Source: an uncultured Tenacibaculum sp. (GTDB lineage Bacteria; Bacteroidota; Bacteroidia; Flavobacteriales; Flavobacteriaceae). From it: 64,000 nucleotides of DNA. Both the position numbers and the translations under genes were made by a program. Location: assembly GCA_947493285.1 (NCBI GenBank), contig CANLQH010000001.1:992001-1056000 (forward strand). Direction: 5' to 3'. The notes below the pieces were generated by a model. That model was given only the letters and a program-made list of their open reading frames with translations, ran no database searches and was not told the DNA's origin. This document shows positions 7,604 through 17,385 of the stretch, piece by piece. Within the stretch, counting starts at the first letter, position 1, and every line of letters starts with the position of its first letter.

Positions 7604-10600
7604 ATGAAAAAAATCTTAAATATCCTCTACTCAACCCGCTTAATGGCTGTGTTATTTTTCTTATTCGCAATAGCCATGGGAATAGCTACTTTTATAGAAA
7701 ATGATTACGGAACTCAAACTTCAAAAGCTTTGATCTACAACACTTGGTGGTTTGAATTAATCATGGTGTTTTTTGTAATTAATTTTTTTGGGAACATTTT
7801 CAGATATCGTTTATACAAAAAAGAAAAATGGTCTGTACTTTTATTTCACGTATCGTTTTTATTAATTTTAATAGGAGCTGGAATTACGAGATACATAAGC
7901 TATGAAGGTTTAATGATTATTGATGAAGGTGAAACTACCAATACTTTTTTATCAGACACGAACTACTTAAACGTTGTTATTGACAACAATGAATTTCAAA
8001 AAGAAACCAATAATAAACTTTTATTATCTGCTTGGGGAACAAATTCAGCAAACTTTACAGAATATTTTCAACCAAATAAAGATAGTAAAAACCATAAAAT
8101 AGATTTCGAACTTGTAGACTACATTCCTTGGGTTGAAGAAAAATTTATAGAAGATGATAACGCTACCGAACATATCTTATTTGTAGAAAGTTCAAGTGGT
8201 AGTAGACACGAACATTATATTAAAAGTGGAACTGTACAAAACATCCACAATATATTAGTTGGCTATAACTCTAAAGAAAGGGGAGCAAACATTAATATTT
8301 TCAAACAAAATGATTCTATAAAAATACTCACAAAATCAGCAGGTAACTTTCAGGTTATGGCTACTCAAGAAAAAGGCTTAGTTAAACAAGATACTATTCA
8401 GGACTTTAAATTGAGGTCATTATATAATGTATCAGGCTTGCCTTTTGTTGTACCCAATTACCCTACTAAAGGTGAAGTAAGAACAGTTCGCGGAAAAAAA
8501 GACCCAAAAAAATACGACATGGTTGTTTTTGATGTTACCACAGCTGGAAAAACTGAACGCGTTAAATTAACTGGAGGTCAATTCAATGTTGATGGAGCTA
8601 AGCAATTTAGTGTTGATGATTTAAATTTTAGAGCTTGGTATGGTGCAAAACAGCGTAAAACTCCTTTCAGTATAAAATTAAACGATTTTCAATTAGAAAA
8701 ATACCCTGGTTCAGAAAACGCTGCTTCGTTTGCTAGTGAAGTAACTGTAATTGACAAAGATGAAACTTTTGATTTTAGAATCTTTATGAATAACATATTA
8801 GATTACAAAGGGTATCGTCTATTCCAATCGAGCTATGATGACTCTAAAGAAATTGAACAAACACATCTTTCAATAAATCATGATTTCTGGGGAACAACTG
8901 TAACTTACATTGGTTATTTCTTATTATTCTTTGGTTTAATAGCCTCTTTATTTGTAAAGAATACTCGTTTTTATGATTTAAAGAAATCTTTAAATAAAAT
9001 AAGAACTAAAAAAGCAACGTTATCAATTGCTCTTTTATTAATTAGCTCTTTAAGTTTTTCGCAACACCAAACACATCAGCCAAAACAATTAACAGAAACT
9101 CAAATCGATTCTGTTTTACAAAAATCGGTAGTTGATAAAAAACATGCTGATTTATTCAGCGAATTGGTAATACAAGATGCTGGTGGACGTATGAAACCCG
9201 CACATACATTTGCTTCAGAATTAGTTAGAAAAGTTGCTCATACTGAAAATTTCAAAGGACTTACTCCTAGCCAGATCTTAGTATCAATTACAGAAGCCCC
9301 TATGTTTTGGTTAAATGTTCCTTTTATTTATCTTGAAAAAGGAAACACTCAAATACGTGAGGTGTTAGGATTACCTAAAGATGCTAAATATGCTCGATTT
9401 ATCGATTTATACAATCCTGATGGAAGCTCAAAAATTAGTAATTTAGTCGTTAAAGCTCAGAAAAAACGAATTCAAAATAAATTTGAGCAAGATGCTATAA
9501 AAATAGAACGTAGAGCTTGGTTATTATCTCAAGCTCTTGGTGGTGGTATTTTAAGAATTTACCCAATTCCTAATAATGAAGAAAACAAATGGGTATCTCA
9601 ACCAGAAACTTCTCATTCAAATTTTAAAGGAACAGATTCCGTTTTTGTTCGTCAATCATTACCTGTATATTTTCAGTTATTACAAACATCAAAAAAATCG
9701 GGTGATTATACTGAAACAAATAAAATTTTAGACGGAATTAAAAAGTTTCAAAGAAAATTTGGTTCCGAAGTAATTCCTGCAAAAGACAAAATTCAGATAG
9801 AAATTGCTTACAACAAGGCCAATATCTTCGTAAAACTATCAAAATACTATGGTTTTGTGAGTTTATTAATGATTCTATTTGTTTTCTTTCAAATTTTCAA
9901 TAATAAAAAATGGACTAAATATGTTATAAAGACTTTTATAGCTATAATTATAGTTTTATTTATTACTCATGTTTTTGGACTAGCTATGCGTTGGTACATT
10001 AGTGGAAACGCTCCTTGGAGTAATGCTTATGAAGTAATTCTATTTGTTGGTTTAACTACAATGTTTTTCGGTTTACTTCTAGGAAAAAATTCATCACTAA
10101 CTATTGCAGCTACAACTTTTTTAGTTTCAATTATTTTATTTTTCGCACATCTTAACTGGCTTGATCCAGAAATTGCGAACTTAGTTCCTGTATTAAATTC
10201 TTGGTGGCTATATGTTCATGTTTCAATAATTGTTGCTGCTTACGGTCCTTTTGCTTTAGGTATGATTTTAGGAATCTTTTCTTTATTCTTAATTGTTTTT
10301 ACAAATAAGAATAATAAGAAGAAAATGAATTTACATTTAAAAGAATTGACTGTAATAAACGAAATGGCTGTTACAGTTGGTTTGGTAATGTTTACAATTG
10401 GTAACTTTCTAGGAGGAATGTGGGCTAATGAAAGCTGGGGACGTTACTGGGGTTGGGATCCAAAAGAAACCTGGGCCTTAATATCTATAATGGTCTATGC
10501 GTTTGTTTTACACATGCGTTTAATTCCAGGATTAAGAGGGAGATTTACTTTTAACTTATGGTCAATTATTGCTTTTTATTCGATTATGATGACATTTGCT

Positions 10601-10747
10601 GGAGTAAACTTTTATTTATCTGGATTACATTCGTATGCGAGTGGAGATAAAGTGATTACACCATCATCTGTTTATTACTCAATTGCTTTTCTTTTAATAT
10701 TAGGCTCGATAGCTTGGTACAAATACAAGAAGTTCTACGGAAAATAA
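7604..10747 (+). CDS. ccsBA: Cytochrome c biogenesis protein CcsBA (ResB-CcsA fusion)
   Basis: The 1047-aa membrane protein is a fusion. The N-terminal half is ResB/CcsB-like, with membrane segments near the start (about residues 13-30, 46-62 and 77-93), a large periplasmic domain and a further segment near 425-445. The C-terminal half is CcsA, with several membrane helices and the tryptophan-rich haem-handling motif WGRYWGWDPKETW at about 944-956, flanked by conserved histidines (near 871 and 1008). It carries haem across the membrane and attaches it to apocytochrome c CXXCH motifs (system II). The length suits the fused form in Bacteroidota and Epsilonproteobacteria. It stands as its own unit after psd. 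Confidence 0.95.
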   Translation: MKKILNILYSTRLMAVLFFLFAIAMGIATFIENDYGTQTSKALIYNTWWFELIMVFFVINFFGNIFRYRLYKKEKWSVLLFHVSFLLILIGAGITRYISYEGLMIIDEGETTNTFLSDTNYLNVVIDNNEFQKETNNKLLLSAWGTNSANFTEYFQPNKDSKNHKIDFELVDYIPWVEEKFIEDDNATEHILFVESSSGSRHEHYIKSGTVQNIHNILVGYNSKERGANINIFKQNDSIKILTKSAGNFQVMATQEKGLVKQDTIQDFKLRSLYNVSGLPFVVPNYPTKGEVRTVRGKKDPKKYDMVVFDVTTAGKTERVKLTGGQFNVDGAKQFSVDDLNFRAWYGAKQRKTPFSIKLNDFQLEKYPGSENAASFASEVTVIDKDETFDFRIFMNNILDYKGYRLFQSSYDDSKEIEQTHLSINHDFWGTTVTYIGYFLLFFGLIASLFVKNTRFYDLKKSLNKIRTKKATLSIALLLISSLSFSQHQTHQPKQLTETQIDSVLQKSVVDKKHADLFSELVIQDAGGRMKPAHTFASELVRKVAHTENFKGLTPSQILVSITEAPMFWLNVPFIYLEKGNTQIREVLGLPKDAKYARFIDLYNPDGSSKISNLVVKAQKKRIQNKFEQDAIKIERRAWLLSQALGGGILRIYPIPNNEENKWVSQPETSHSNFKGTDSVFVRQSLPVYFQLLQTSKKSGDYTETNKILDGIKKFQRKFGSEVIPAKDKIQIEIAYNKANIFVKLSKYYGFVSLLMILFVFFQIFNNKKWTKYVIKTFIAIIIVLFITHVFGLAMRWYISGNAPWSNAYEVILFVGLTTMFFGLLLGKNSSLTIAATTFLVSIILFFAHLNWLDPEIANLVPVLNSWWLYVHVSIIVAAYGPFALGMILGIFSLFLIVFTNKNNKKKMNLHLKELTVINEMAVTVGLVMFTIGNFLGGMWANESWGRYWGWDPKETWALISIMVYAFVLHMRLIPGLRGRFTFNLWSIIAFYSIMMTFAGVNFYLSGLHSYASGDKVITPSSVYYSIAFLLILGSIAWYKYKKFYGK

Positions 10748-10769
10748 TTAAAAATTAAGTATAAAAACG

Positions 10770-10777
10770 TACTTTTG
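10770..10777 (+). promoter_or_regulatory. Candidate -7 element upstream of the membrane TPR-like gene
   Basis: TACTTTTG matches TAnnTTTG and ends 21 bases before the ATG at 10799. A clear -33 TTG is not present. Confidence 0.45.
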
Positions 10778-10798
10778 CACGTTATTTAAAAAGAGATT

Positions 10799-11314
10799 AT
10801 GTTCAATAAAAATATAAAATTAGTTTTAGCAGGTTTAATAACAATATGGTCTGTGTATGAATTTACGCAAGGTCATATCATGAATGGAATTTCTATTCTT
10901 TTATTAGCTGGTATTTTCATTCTATTCTATTTTAAAAACGAATTCATACTACTTGCTTTCTTACAATTACGTAAACAAAATTTTGAAGGAGCAAAAAAGT
11001 GGTTAGGATATATTAAAAACCCATCTTCTGCTTTAATTCAGAAACAAGAAGGGTACTACAATTACCTACATGGTATTATGTTATCTCAAACTAACATTAC
11101 TCAAGCTGAAAAATTCTTAAAAAAAGCGGTAAAGCTTGGTTTAGCAATGGATCATGATTTAGCTATGGCAAAATTACAATTAGCTGGTATTGCTATGACT
11201 AAACGCAGAAAACGTGAAGCAACTAATTTAATGGCTGAGGCAAAAAAGTTAGATAAACATGGAATGCTAAAAGAACAAATGCAAATGATGAAGCAACAAA
11301 TGAAGAAAATATAA
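10799..11314 (+). CDS. Membrane-anchored TPR-like protein, function unknown
   Basis: The 171-aa product has two closely spaced N-terminal membrane segments (about residues 8-24 and 28-47). A cytoplasmic helical region follows in which FEGAKKWLGYI, QAEKFLKKAVKLG and REATNLMAEAKKL look like tetratricopeptide-type helix pairs. The end is a Met/Gln/Lys-rich helix. Similar small proteins are common in flavobacteria, but I know of no assigned function. It could scaffold a membrane complex, by analogy with other TPR proteins. It precedes the polysaccharide export genes by 46 bases and may be read with them. Confidence 0.7.
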   Translation: MFNKNIKLVLAGLITIWSVYEFTQGHIMNGISILLLAGIFILFYFKNEFILLAFLQLRKQNFEGAKKWLGYIKNPSSALIQKQEGYYNYLHGIMLSQTNITQAEKFLKKAVKLGLAMDHDLAMAKLQLAGIAMTKRRKREATNLMAEAKKLDKHGMLKEQMQMMKQQMKKI

Positions 11315-11360
11315 GCTTCTTTTTATTTTTTGTAATTTTAACATCTAACAAAGCTCTTCA

Positions 11361-13265
11361 ATGATTAAGAAACTGGTTTTAAAAGCACTAGACAAATATG
11401 CTTCACGATGGTTGGTTTTAATCATCGATATTTTTCTTGTATGTTTTTCATTTGTCTTAGCCTATACTGTACGTTTTAATGCTAGTTTAAATTTTAATAT
11501 TGAAGATTTATACTATCAAATTCCTACCATCGCTTCAATAGCTCTAATTAGCTTTCTTGTAGTTGGATCTTACAAAGGAATTATTAGACATACTGGCACA
11601 AGAGATGCTTTTAATGTTTTTGTTGGTACTACACTGCTTTCAGTTATAACTATTACTGTTGTTCTATTTAATAGTTTTTTTAATATAATACCTGATTTTA
11701 CTATACCCAAGACAATAATTATAATTCATTACTTAATTACTGTCTTAGTTTTAGTTGTCAGTAGATATATCTTTAAAGCTTTTTATGAAATAATTTCCAC
11801 AGAATTAGATTCTATCACCAATGTTCTTATTTATGGTGCTGGAGACTCAGGGTTGATAACCTATGGTGCTCTAAATAGGGACACTAAAAACAAATATGAA
11901 GTCATTGGTTTTATTGATGATAATTTAAAGAAAGTTGATAAAAAAATAGATCGAATAAGAATCTATAATGGTAAAAAAATAGACAAAAATTTTATTCAAA
12001 ATAAAAAAATTGATGAAATAATAATTTCTATTCAAAATATAAAGCCTGAAAAATTACTCTATTTAACAGATAACTTGTTAGCTTTAGGTGTAAAGGTAAA
12101 AATTGTACCTCCTTTATCTAAATGGATTGATGGGGATTTAGAAGCAAATCAGATTAAAAGTGTAAAAATTGAAGATTTATTAGATAGAAAACCAATTTCA
12201 ATTGACAACCCGATTGTACAAAGAGACGTAAATAATAAAGTAGTTTTAGTTACAGGAGCGGCAGGATCTATTGGTTCAGAAATCTCGAGACAGTTAAGTA
12301 ATTACAAACACAAGCATTTGGTCTTAATAGATCAAGCTGAATCTGCTTTATACGACCTTCAACAAGAACTAATTCAAAAAGATAAAGAAAATTTCACATC
12401 AATTGTTGCAGATGTTAGAGACCAAAAAAGAATGTCTCAAATATTTGACCAATACAAACCTCATAAAGTTTTTCATGCAGCAGCCTATAAACATGTTCCT
12501 TTAATGGAGATGAGTCCATATGAAGCTGTAAAAATTAACATTGAAGGAACCAAAAATATAGCTGATCTTTCAATAAAATATGATATCGAACGTTTTGTTA
12601 TGGTTTCAACCGATAAAGCTGTAAATCCAACAAATGTTATGGGAGCTACTAAAAGAGTTGCTGAAATGTATATTAGTTGTTTAAGTAACCTAACAAGTCA
12701 TAGCACAAAATTTACAACTACACGCTTTGGTAATGTTTTGGGTTCAAACGGCTCTGTAATTCCGCTTTTTAAACGTCAAATTGAAAATGGCGGACCATTA
12801 ACCGTTACCCATAAAGATATAACTAGATACTTCATGACTATTCCCGAAGCTTGCAGATTAGTTTTAGAAGCTGGAACCATGGGAAATGGTGGTGAAATTT
12901 ACATCTTTGACATGGGGAAATCTGTTAAAATATATGACATTGCTAAAAGAATGATTCATTTATCTGGATTAAATTATCCAGATGACATAGATATCAAGAT
13001 AACAGGTTTACGTCCTGGAGAAAAACTATATGAGGAACTTTTAGCAAATGGAGAAAACACCACCCCCACATATCATAAAAAAATAATGATTGCTAAAAAT
13101 CAACAAATTGATTATAGCCACATAAGTAGTAAAATATCAGACTTATGTCATGCTAATAAGAATTATAATAACAAAAAAACAGTACAACTTATTAAACAAA
13201 TTGTTCCTGAATATAAATCTAACAATTCAATCTATGAAAAATTAGATGTTGTTTCAAAGAATTAA
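11361..13265 (+). CDS. Membrane nucleoside-diphosphate-sugar 4,6-dehydratase (PglF/FlaA1/CapD type)
   Basis: The 634-aa protein has four N-terminal membrane helices (about residues 15-130), a first CoA-binding-like Rossmann domain and a second SDR domain. The SDR domain starts with VTGAAGSIGSEI near residue 297, followed by AAYKHVPLMEMSPYEAVKIN and the catalytic STDKAVNPTNVMGATKR segment. This matches PglF-type UDP-GlcNAc 4,6-dehydratases, which make the 4-keto-6-deoxy sugar used for bacillosamine or QuiNAc. It heads the export module, upstream of Wza- and Wzc-like genes. PglE-, PglD- and PglC-like partners are encoded 18-20 kb away on the other strand. Confidence 0.9.
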   Translation: MIKKLVLKALDKYASRWLVLIIDIFLVCFSFVLAYTVRFNASLNFNIEDLYYQIPTIASIALISFLVVGSYKGIIRHTGTRDAFNVFVGTTLLSVITITVVLFNSFFNIIPDFTIPKTIIIIHYLITVLVLVVSRYIFKAFYEIISTELDSITNVLIYGAGDSGLITYGALNRDTKNKYEVIGFIDDNLKKVDKKIDRIRIYNGKKIDKNFIQNKKIDEIIISIQNIKPEKLLYLTDNLLALGVKVKIVPPLSKWIDGDLEANQIKSVKIEDLLDRKPISIDNPIVQRDVNNKVVLVTGAAGSIGSEISRQLSNYKHKHLVLIDQAESALYDLQQELIQKDKENFTSIVADVRDQKRMSQIFDQYKPHKVFHAAAYKHVPLMEMSPYEAVKINIEGTKNIADLSIKYDIERFVMVSTDKAVNPTNVMGATKRVAEMYISCLSNLTSHSTKFTTTRFGNVLGSNGSVIPLFKRQIENGGPLTVTHKDITRYFMTIPEACRLVLEAGTMGNGGEIYIFDMGKSVKIYDIAKRMIHLSGLNYPDDIDIKITGLRPGEKLYEELLANGENTTPTYHKKIMIAKNQQIDYSHISSKISDLCHANKNYNNKKTVQLIKQIVPEYKSNNSIYEKLDVVSKN

Positions 13266-13292
13266 ATTAGTAATTTCGCAAAAAATTCAACA

Positions 13293-14060
13293 ATGCAAAG
13301 AGTAACTAAAATTGCTTTAGCACTAATAATGCTAACGATTACCTCATGTGTTTCTAAAAAAGAAATTGTTTATTTTCAAAATGATGAAATAAACCAATCA
13401 TTAGAAAACAATAATTATAAAATCATTTTCAAACCTAATGACCTAGTTCAAATTACAGTTTCAGCAGTAGATATAGAAGCGGTAAAGCCTTTTAACTTAC
13501 CTGCTGTTACTTATGCTACTACCACAAATAGCGTAGTAGGAACACCTAAACAACAATCTTATCTTGTAGATAATGAAGGTTATATAGAGTTTCCGCTATT
13601 AGGAAAAATTAAATTAGGAGGCTTAACAAGAATACAGGCCGTTTCTATGCTAAAAAGCAAACTAGATCCAGATTACATTAAAAATCCAACTATTAATATT
13701 AATATTTCAAATTTTTCTATTACTGTTCTAGGTGATGTAAAAAACCCTGGCAAATTTATAATTCCTAACGAAAGAGTTTCTATCATAGATGCAATCGGGT
13801 TAGCTGGAGACTTAAATATTTCTGGAATTAGAAATATTGAAGTAAAAAGAGAAGAAAACAATAAAGTAATAACTTATAATTTAGATTTACGCTCTAATAA
13901 GGTTTTCACCTCTCCAGCTTATTTTTTGCAGCAAAACGATATTGTTTATATAAAACCTAATCAAGCAAGATCTCAATCAGCTTCTTACAACCAGAATACA
14001 GGATTATTTATATCATTAGGTTCTGTAATCATCTCTTTAATTGCTATTTTAACAAGATAA
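13293..14060 (+). CDS. Polysaccharide export lipoprotein (Wza-like)
   Basis: The 255-aa protein has a signal peptide with lipobox ITSC (Cys19). A polysaccharide export (Poly_export) domain follows (about 45-125, including the YLVDNEGYIEFPLLGKIKL segment), then a SLBB-type domain (about 130-200, with VLGDVKNPGKF) and a C-terminal membrane helix (about 232-252). It is shorter than E. coli Wza, as usual for Bacteroidota, and would form the outer part of the export channel with the Wzc partner. It is followed by the Wzc-like gene after 6 bases, so the two are co-transcribed. Confidence 0.9.
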   Translation: MQRVTKIALALIMLTITSCVSKKEIVYFQNDEINQSLENNNYKIIFKPNDLVQITVSAVDIEAVKPFNLPAVTYATTTNSVVGTPKQQSYLVDNEGYIEFPLLGKIKLGGLTRIQAVSMLKSKLDPDYIKNPTININISNFSITVLGDVKNPGKFIIPNERVSIIDAIGLAGDLNISGIRNIEVKREENNKVITYNLDLRSNKVFTSPAYFLQQNDIVYIKPNQARSQSASYNQNTGLFISLGSVIISLIAILTR

Positions 14061-14066
14061 TTTATC

Positions 14067-16439
14067 ATGAGCAACGAAAAATATTCTCCTCAATTTCAAG
14101 ATAATGACACCATTAATATTAGAGCTGAATTAGAAAAATATTTAATTCACTGGAAATGGTTTATTTTGGGTGTTTTGATCGCTATAGTAGCTTCTTTTTT
14201 TTACTTACGTTATAGCACTCCAAAATATGATGCATCTGCAACTATTTTAATTAAAAACGATAAAAAAGGCGGGATATCTGATGAACTAGCAGCTTTTGAA
14301 GATTTAGGAATTGTTGGTGGCTCAAGTAAAAACATTGATAATGAAATTGAAATTATTAAATCTAGAAAATTAATAACTGATGTTATTAATAAGTTAAATT
14401 TAAATATCAAGTACATCTCTGAAGGTAGAGTTAAAGATTCTGAAATTTATGTAAACAAACCTTTTTCTTTCATTACTTTAGACTCTATTAATAACCTTAA
14501 TAAATTAGACACTCTTTTTACTGTTCAAATATTATCCGATTCGAAATTCAACCTATTAGATTTAAATGGCAATATAACTTCTAAAAACCTATTTGACCAT
14601 ATAATTAACACCCCTAACTTAGGGAAATTTAAAATATCTAAAAATGATAATTTTAATAACAACTCTTTAGGAAAAAATATAAAAATCATTATAAAACCTA
14701 TAGATAAAGTTATTGATTCTTATCAGAAGAACATTAATATTTCTCCAATAAATAAAAAATCTAGTGTTTTAAAAATTACGCTTCAATCTGCTATTAAACA
14801 AAAAGCTGAAGATATTATTGATGAGCTAATTGCTCAATATAATCTAGATGCTATTGAAGATAAAAAGGAAGTTTCTGAAAAAACAAATGAATTTATAACC
14901 GAGCGTTTAAAAAATATTGGGGCTGAACTTGGTAAAATTGATAGTAACGTTGAAACATTCAAGCATATAAACAACATAACTGACATTCAATCTGAAGTAC
15001 AACTTACATTACAAACCAATTCAGAAAACCGCAAAGGTTTAATTCAAGCATCTACCGAATTAGATCTCGCAAAATTATTAAAAGAAGAATTAAATAATTC
15101 TGGTTATTTACCAGCCAACCTAGGTCTATCTGACCCTAACATTGGTAAATCAATCACTGAATATAATCAATTAATAGCTCAATTAAAACGCTTAGAAAAA
15201 AGTGCTGGTGCTAAAAACACGATTCTTATAGAAGTTAAAGAGAACTTAACAAGTTTAAAAAAATCTCTAGAAAGAAGTTTAAGCAATACTGTAAAATCTT
15301 TACAAACTAAAGTAAATGCATTGCAGCGAGAGTCTGGCAGATTTAATTCTAAAATCTCATCAATTCCAAGTAAAGAAAGACAGTTTTTAGATATTGCTCG
15401 TCAACAAGAAATTATAGCTGGCTTATATTCTTACTTATTAAAGAAAAAAGAAGAAACAGCTATTTCTCTTACGGCAACAGCTGTACCTAATGCTAAAATC
15501 ATTGACAAAGCATATAGTTCTGGTATACCTGTGAGTCCTAAAAGAAAAATCATATACTTAGCCGCATTATTATTGGGTCTAATAGTACCTTTTATTTTTA
15601 TTTATTTAAGGGACCTTTTAGACACCAAAGTTCACACTAAAAGAGATCTCGAAGAATTAACTACTATTCCTTTTTTAGGTGACATTCCTCATTCTGAAAC
15701 AAAAGAAAAAATTGTAATAAATTCTGGTGCGAGATCAAGTACTGCTGAAGCATTTAGACTGATTAGAACTAACTTAGATTTCATGCTCCCTAAAAAAACA
15801 GATGGAAAAGGAAAAACAATTTTTGTAACTTCTACGACTAGCGGTGAAGGAAAATCTTTTACTTCAATTAATTTAGCAGCTTCTCTTTCGTTATCCGGTA
15901 AAAAAGTAGTTCTAGCCGGAATGGACTTAAGAGCTCCTAAGATTACTGAATATTTAGAGATCCCAGATAGAAAAGGGATTACAAACTTCTTAACAAATGA
16001 AAATATCTCTTTAGATTCTATAAAATTCTCTATTGATGAAATCCCTAATTTAGATATTATTGCATCTGGAGCGATACCTCCCAACCCAGCTGAATTATTA
16101 ATGAACGAAAGAGTTACTTCTATTTTTACGGAATTAGAAAATGACTATGATTATGTAATTATAGACACCGCTCCTGTAAATTTAGTAACAGACACTTTAT
16201 TAATCTCAAAATATGCTGATATGGTAATGTATGTAGCTAGAGCAAACTATTTAGACAAACGTATGTTGGTTGTTCCTCAAACATTGTACAAAGACAAAAA
16301 GCTACCAAACTTAGCTATTGTTTTAAACGATACAGATTTAAAACGAGGTTATGGATATGGTTATGGTTATGGATATGGTTATGGATACGGAGTCGCTGAA
16401 GAAAATAACACTCCTTGGTATAAAAAAATATTTAGTTAA
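14067..16439 (+). CDS. Wzc-like polysaccharide co-polymerase and tyrosine autokinase
   Basis: The 790-aa protein starts with a Wzz-type domain with a membrane helix at about 31-50, continues with a long coiled-coil periplasmic region and a second membrane helix near 490-512, and ends in a BY-kinase domain. Walker A is TSGEGKS near 590, Walker A' is AGMDLRAP near 615 and Walker B is YVIIDTAP near 695. The C-terminus has seven alternating Gly-Tyr pairs (about 760-774), the expected autophosphorylation cluster. It controls chain length and export by cycles of phosphorylation, removed by the PHP phosphatase encoded convergently next door. All catalytic motifs appear intact. Confidence 0.95.
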   Translation: MSNEKYSPQFQDNDTINIRAELEKYLIHWKWFILGVLIAIVASFFYLRYSTPKYDASATILIKNDKKGGISDELAAFEDLGIVGGSSKNIDNEIEIIKSRKLITDVINKLNLNIKYISEGRVKDSEIYVNKPFSFITLDSINNLNKLDTLFTVQILSDSKFNLLDLNGNITSKNLFDHIINTPNLGKFKISKNDNFNNNSLGKNIKIIIKPIDKVIDSYQKNINISPINKKSSVLKITLQSAIKQKAEDIIDELIAQYNLDAIEDKKEVSEKTNEFITERLKNIGAELGKIDSNVETFKHINNITDIQSEVQLTLQTNSENRKGLIQASTELDLAKLLKEELNNSGYLPANLGLSDPNIGKSITEYNQLIAQLKRLEKSAGAKNTILIEVKENLTSLKKSLERSLSNTVKSLQTKVNALQRESGRFNSKISSIPSKERQFLDIARQQEIIAGLYSYLLKKKEETAISLTATAVPNAKIIDKAYSSGIPVSPKRKIIYLAALLLGLIVPFIFIYLRDLLDTKVHTKRDLEELTTIPFLGDIPHSETKEKIVINSGARSSTAEAFRLIRTNLDFMLPKKTDGKGKTIFVTSTTSGEGKSFTSINLAASLSLSGKKVVLAGMDLRAPKITEYLEIPDRKGITNFLTNENISLDSIKFSIDEIPNLDIIASGAIPPNPAELLMNERVTSIFTELENDYDYVIIDTAPVNLVTDTLLISKYADMVMYVARANYLDKRMLVVPQTLYKDKKLPNLAIVLNDTDLKRGYGYGYGYGYGYGYGVAEENNTPWYKKIFS
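16347..16391 (+). repeat. In-frame hexanucleotide repeat encoding the Gly-Tyr tail
   Basis: Seven GGN-TAY units in tandem (GGTTAT and GGATAT variants, the last GGATAC) plus a final GGA encode the alternating Gly-Tyr tail of the Wzc-like kinase. The hexamer unit keeps frame if copy number changes. Confidence 0.9.
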
Positions 16440-16456
16440 TAACCAATCACTATTTA

Positions 16457-16494
16457 TAATAAAAAAGGAAGCTAGTTAGCTTCCTTTTTTATTA
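16457..16494. terminator. Bidirectional terminator between wzc-like and phosphatase genes
   Basis: An 18-bp perfect inverted repeat (16457-16474 and 16477-16494, core GGAAGCTA/TAGCTTCC) with A/T-rich outer arms provides a U-run on both strands. It serves the convergent kinase and phosphatase genes and overlaps the stop codon of the latter. Confidence 0.9.
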
Positions 16495-17229
16495 TATAAA
16501 TTTCTTGTTTTTTTCTAACAAATGACTGATTTGTTTTTTCGTTTTAACTGTCCCTATCTTATTTAGTAATTTTAAATGATTATGATGATGCGTATCAGTA
16601 CCTACAAAATCATATAAATTTTCTTTTAATAATTTTTGAGCTGTTTTCTGAACCCCTTTTCCATATTGTTCTGTTAACGATAATAAATTTAATTGAAAAA
16701 CACATCCTGCCTTTTTAAGCTTGTAAAAATTCTCAAAATCATTATGGTAAAAAGCATAGCGCTCAGGATGTGCTAATACCGGTTTATACCCTTTTAACTG
16801 TATTTCAAATAAAATATCGTATAAGTTATATGGAGCATTGAAATATGACATTTCCACTAAAATATAATTATCTTTAAGTGTTAGAATATCATCTTGTTTA
16901 AGCCTCTCTAAAAATTGCTCATCCATCATATATTCTGCAGCAGCATTAATCTTTACATTATTAAGACCTTGTTCTTTTAAAGCTTTCTGTACTTCTTCCA
17001 ACTTACTTTTAATAGTTTCTGTAGAATTAGGATATACATCACCCAAAACATGGGGTGTAGTTATAAAATTTTTAATTCCATAAGAATACATTTTAGATAT
17101 TAAAGAAATCGTATTTTCTAAATCTTTAGCTCCATCATCAATACCAGGTAATAAATGTGAGTGAATATCAACAAAACCTTCTGGAAAAACCTCTTTTAAA
17201 GGAATCTCCTTCTTCTTAAAAAAAAGCAT
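16492..17229 (-). CDS. PHP-type tyrosine-protein phosphatase (CpsB/YwqE family)
   Basis: The 245-aa protein begins with the metal-binding motif DIHSHLLPGIDDGA (His23, His25). It continues with FITTPHV, PVLAHPERYAFY and the late GTDTHHHN motif, all metal ligands of the PHP fold. CpsB/YwqE enzymes are manganese-dependent phosphotyrosine phosphatases acting on the tail of bacterial tyrosine kinases that control capsule export. The convergent Wzc-like kinase next door, with a Tyr-rich tail, is its obvious substrate. It has its own promoter region on the minus strand (CAAATTTA at 17253-17260). Confidence 0.93.
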   Translation of the reverse strand: MLFFKKKEIPLKEVFPEGFVDIHSHLLPGIDDGAKDLENTISLISKMYSYGIKNFITTPHVLGDVYPNSTETIKSKLEEVQKALKEQGLNNVKINAAAEYMMDEQFLERLKQDDILTLKDNYILVEMSYFNAPYNLYDILFEIQLKGYKPVLAHPERYAFYHNDFENFYKLKKAGCVFQLNLLSLTEQYGKGVQKTAQKLLKENLYDFVGTDTHHHNHLKLLNKIGTVKTKKQISHLLEKNKKFI

Positions 17230-17252
17230 ACTTTATAATAAATTAATAATTG

Positions 17253-17286
17253 CAAATTTAAGTTAATATCAAACTATCTAACACAA
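17253..17286 (-). promoter_or_regulatory. Candidate promoter of the PHP phosphatase gene
   Basis: On the minus strand TAAATTTG (17260 down to 17253) matches TAnnTTTG, and TTG (17286-17284) lies 23 bases upstream, at the long end of the usual spacing. The leader would be about 20 nt. Confidence 0.5.
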
Positions 17287-17331
17287 AATCCATTCCTTTT
17301 TTAAACACAACCATTAATACAGTTAAGATTA

Positions 17332-17362
17332 TTGTACATATGAGCTCCATAACATATCTTTG
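17332..17362 (+). promoter_or_regulatory. Promoter of the BadF-family kinase gene (TTG-N20-TATCTTTG)
   Basis: TTG at 17332-17334 and TATCTTTG at 17355-17362 are separated by 20 bases and lie 23 bases before the ATG. Both boxes fit the Bacteroidota consensus. Confidence 0.65.
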
Positions 17363-17385
17363 ATTTATTAAAAACACACTTAAAA

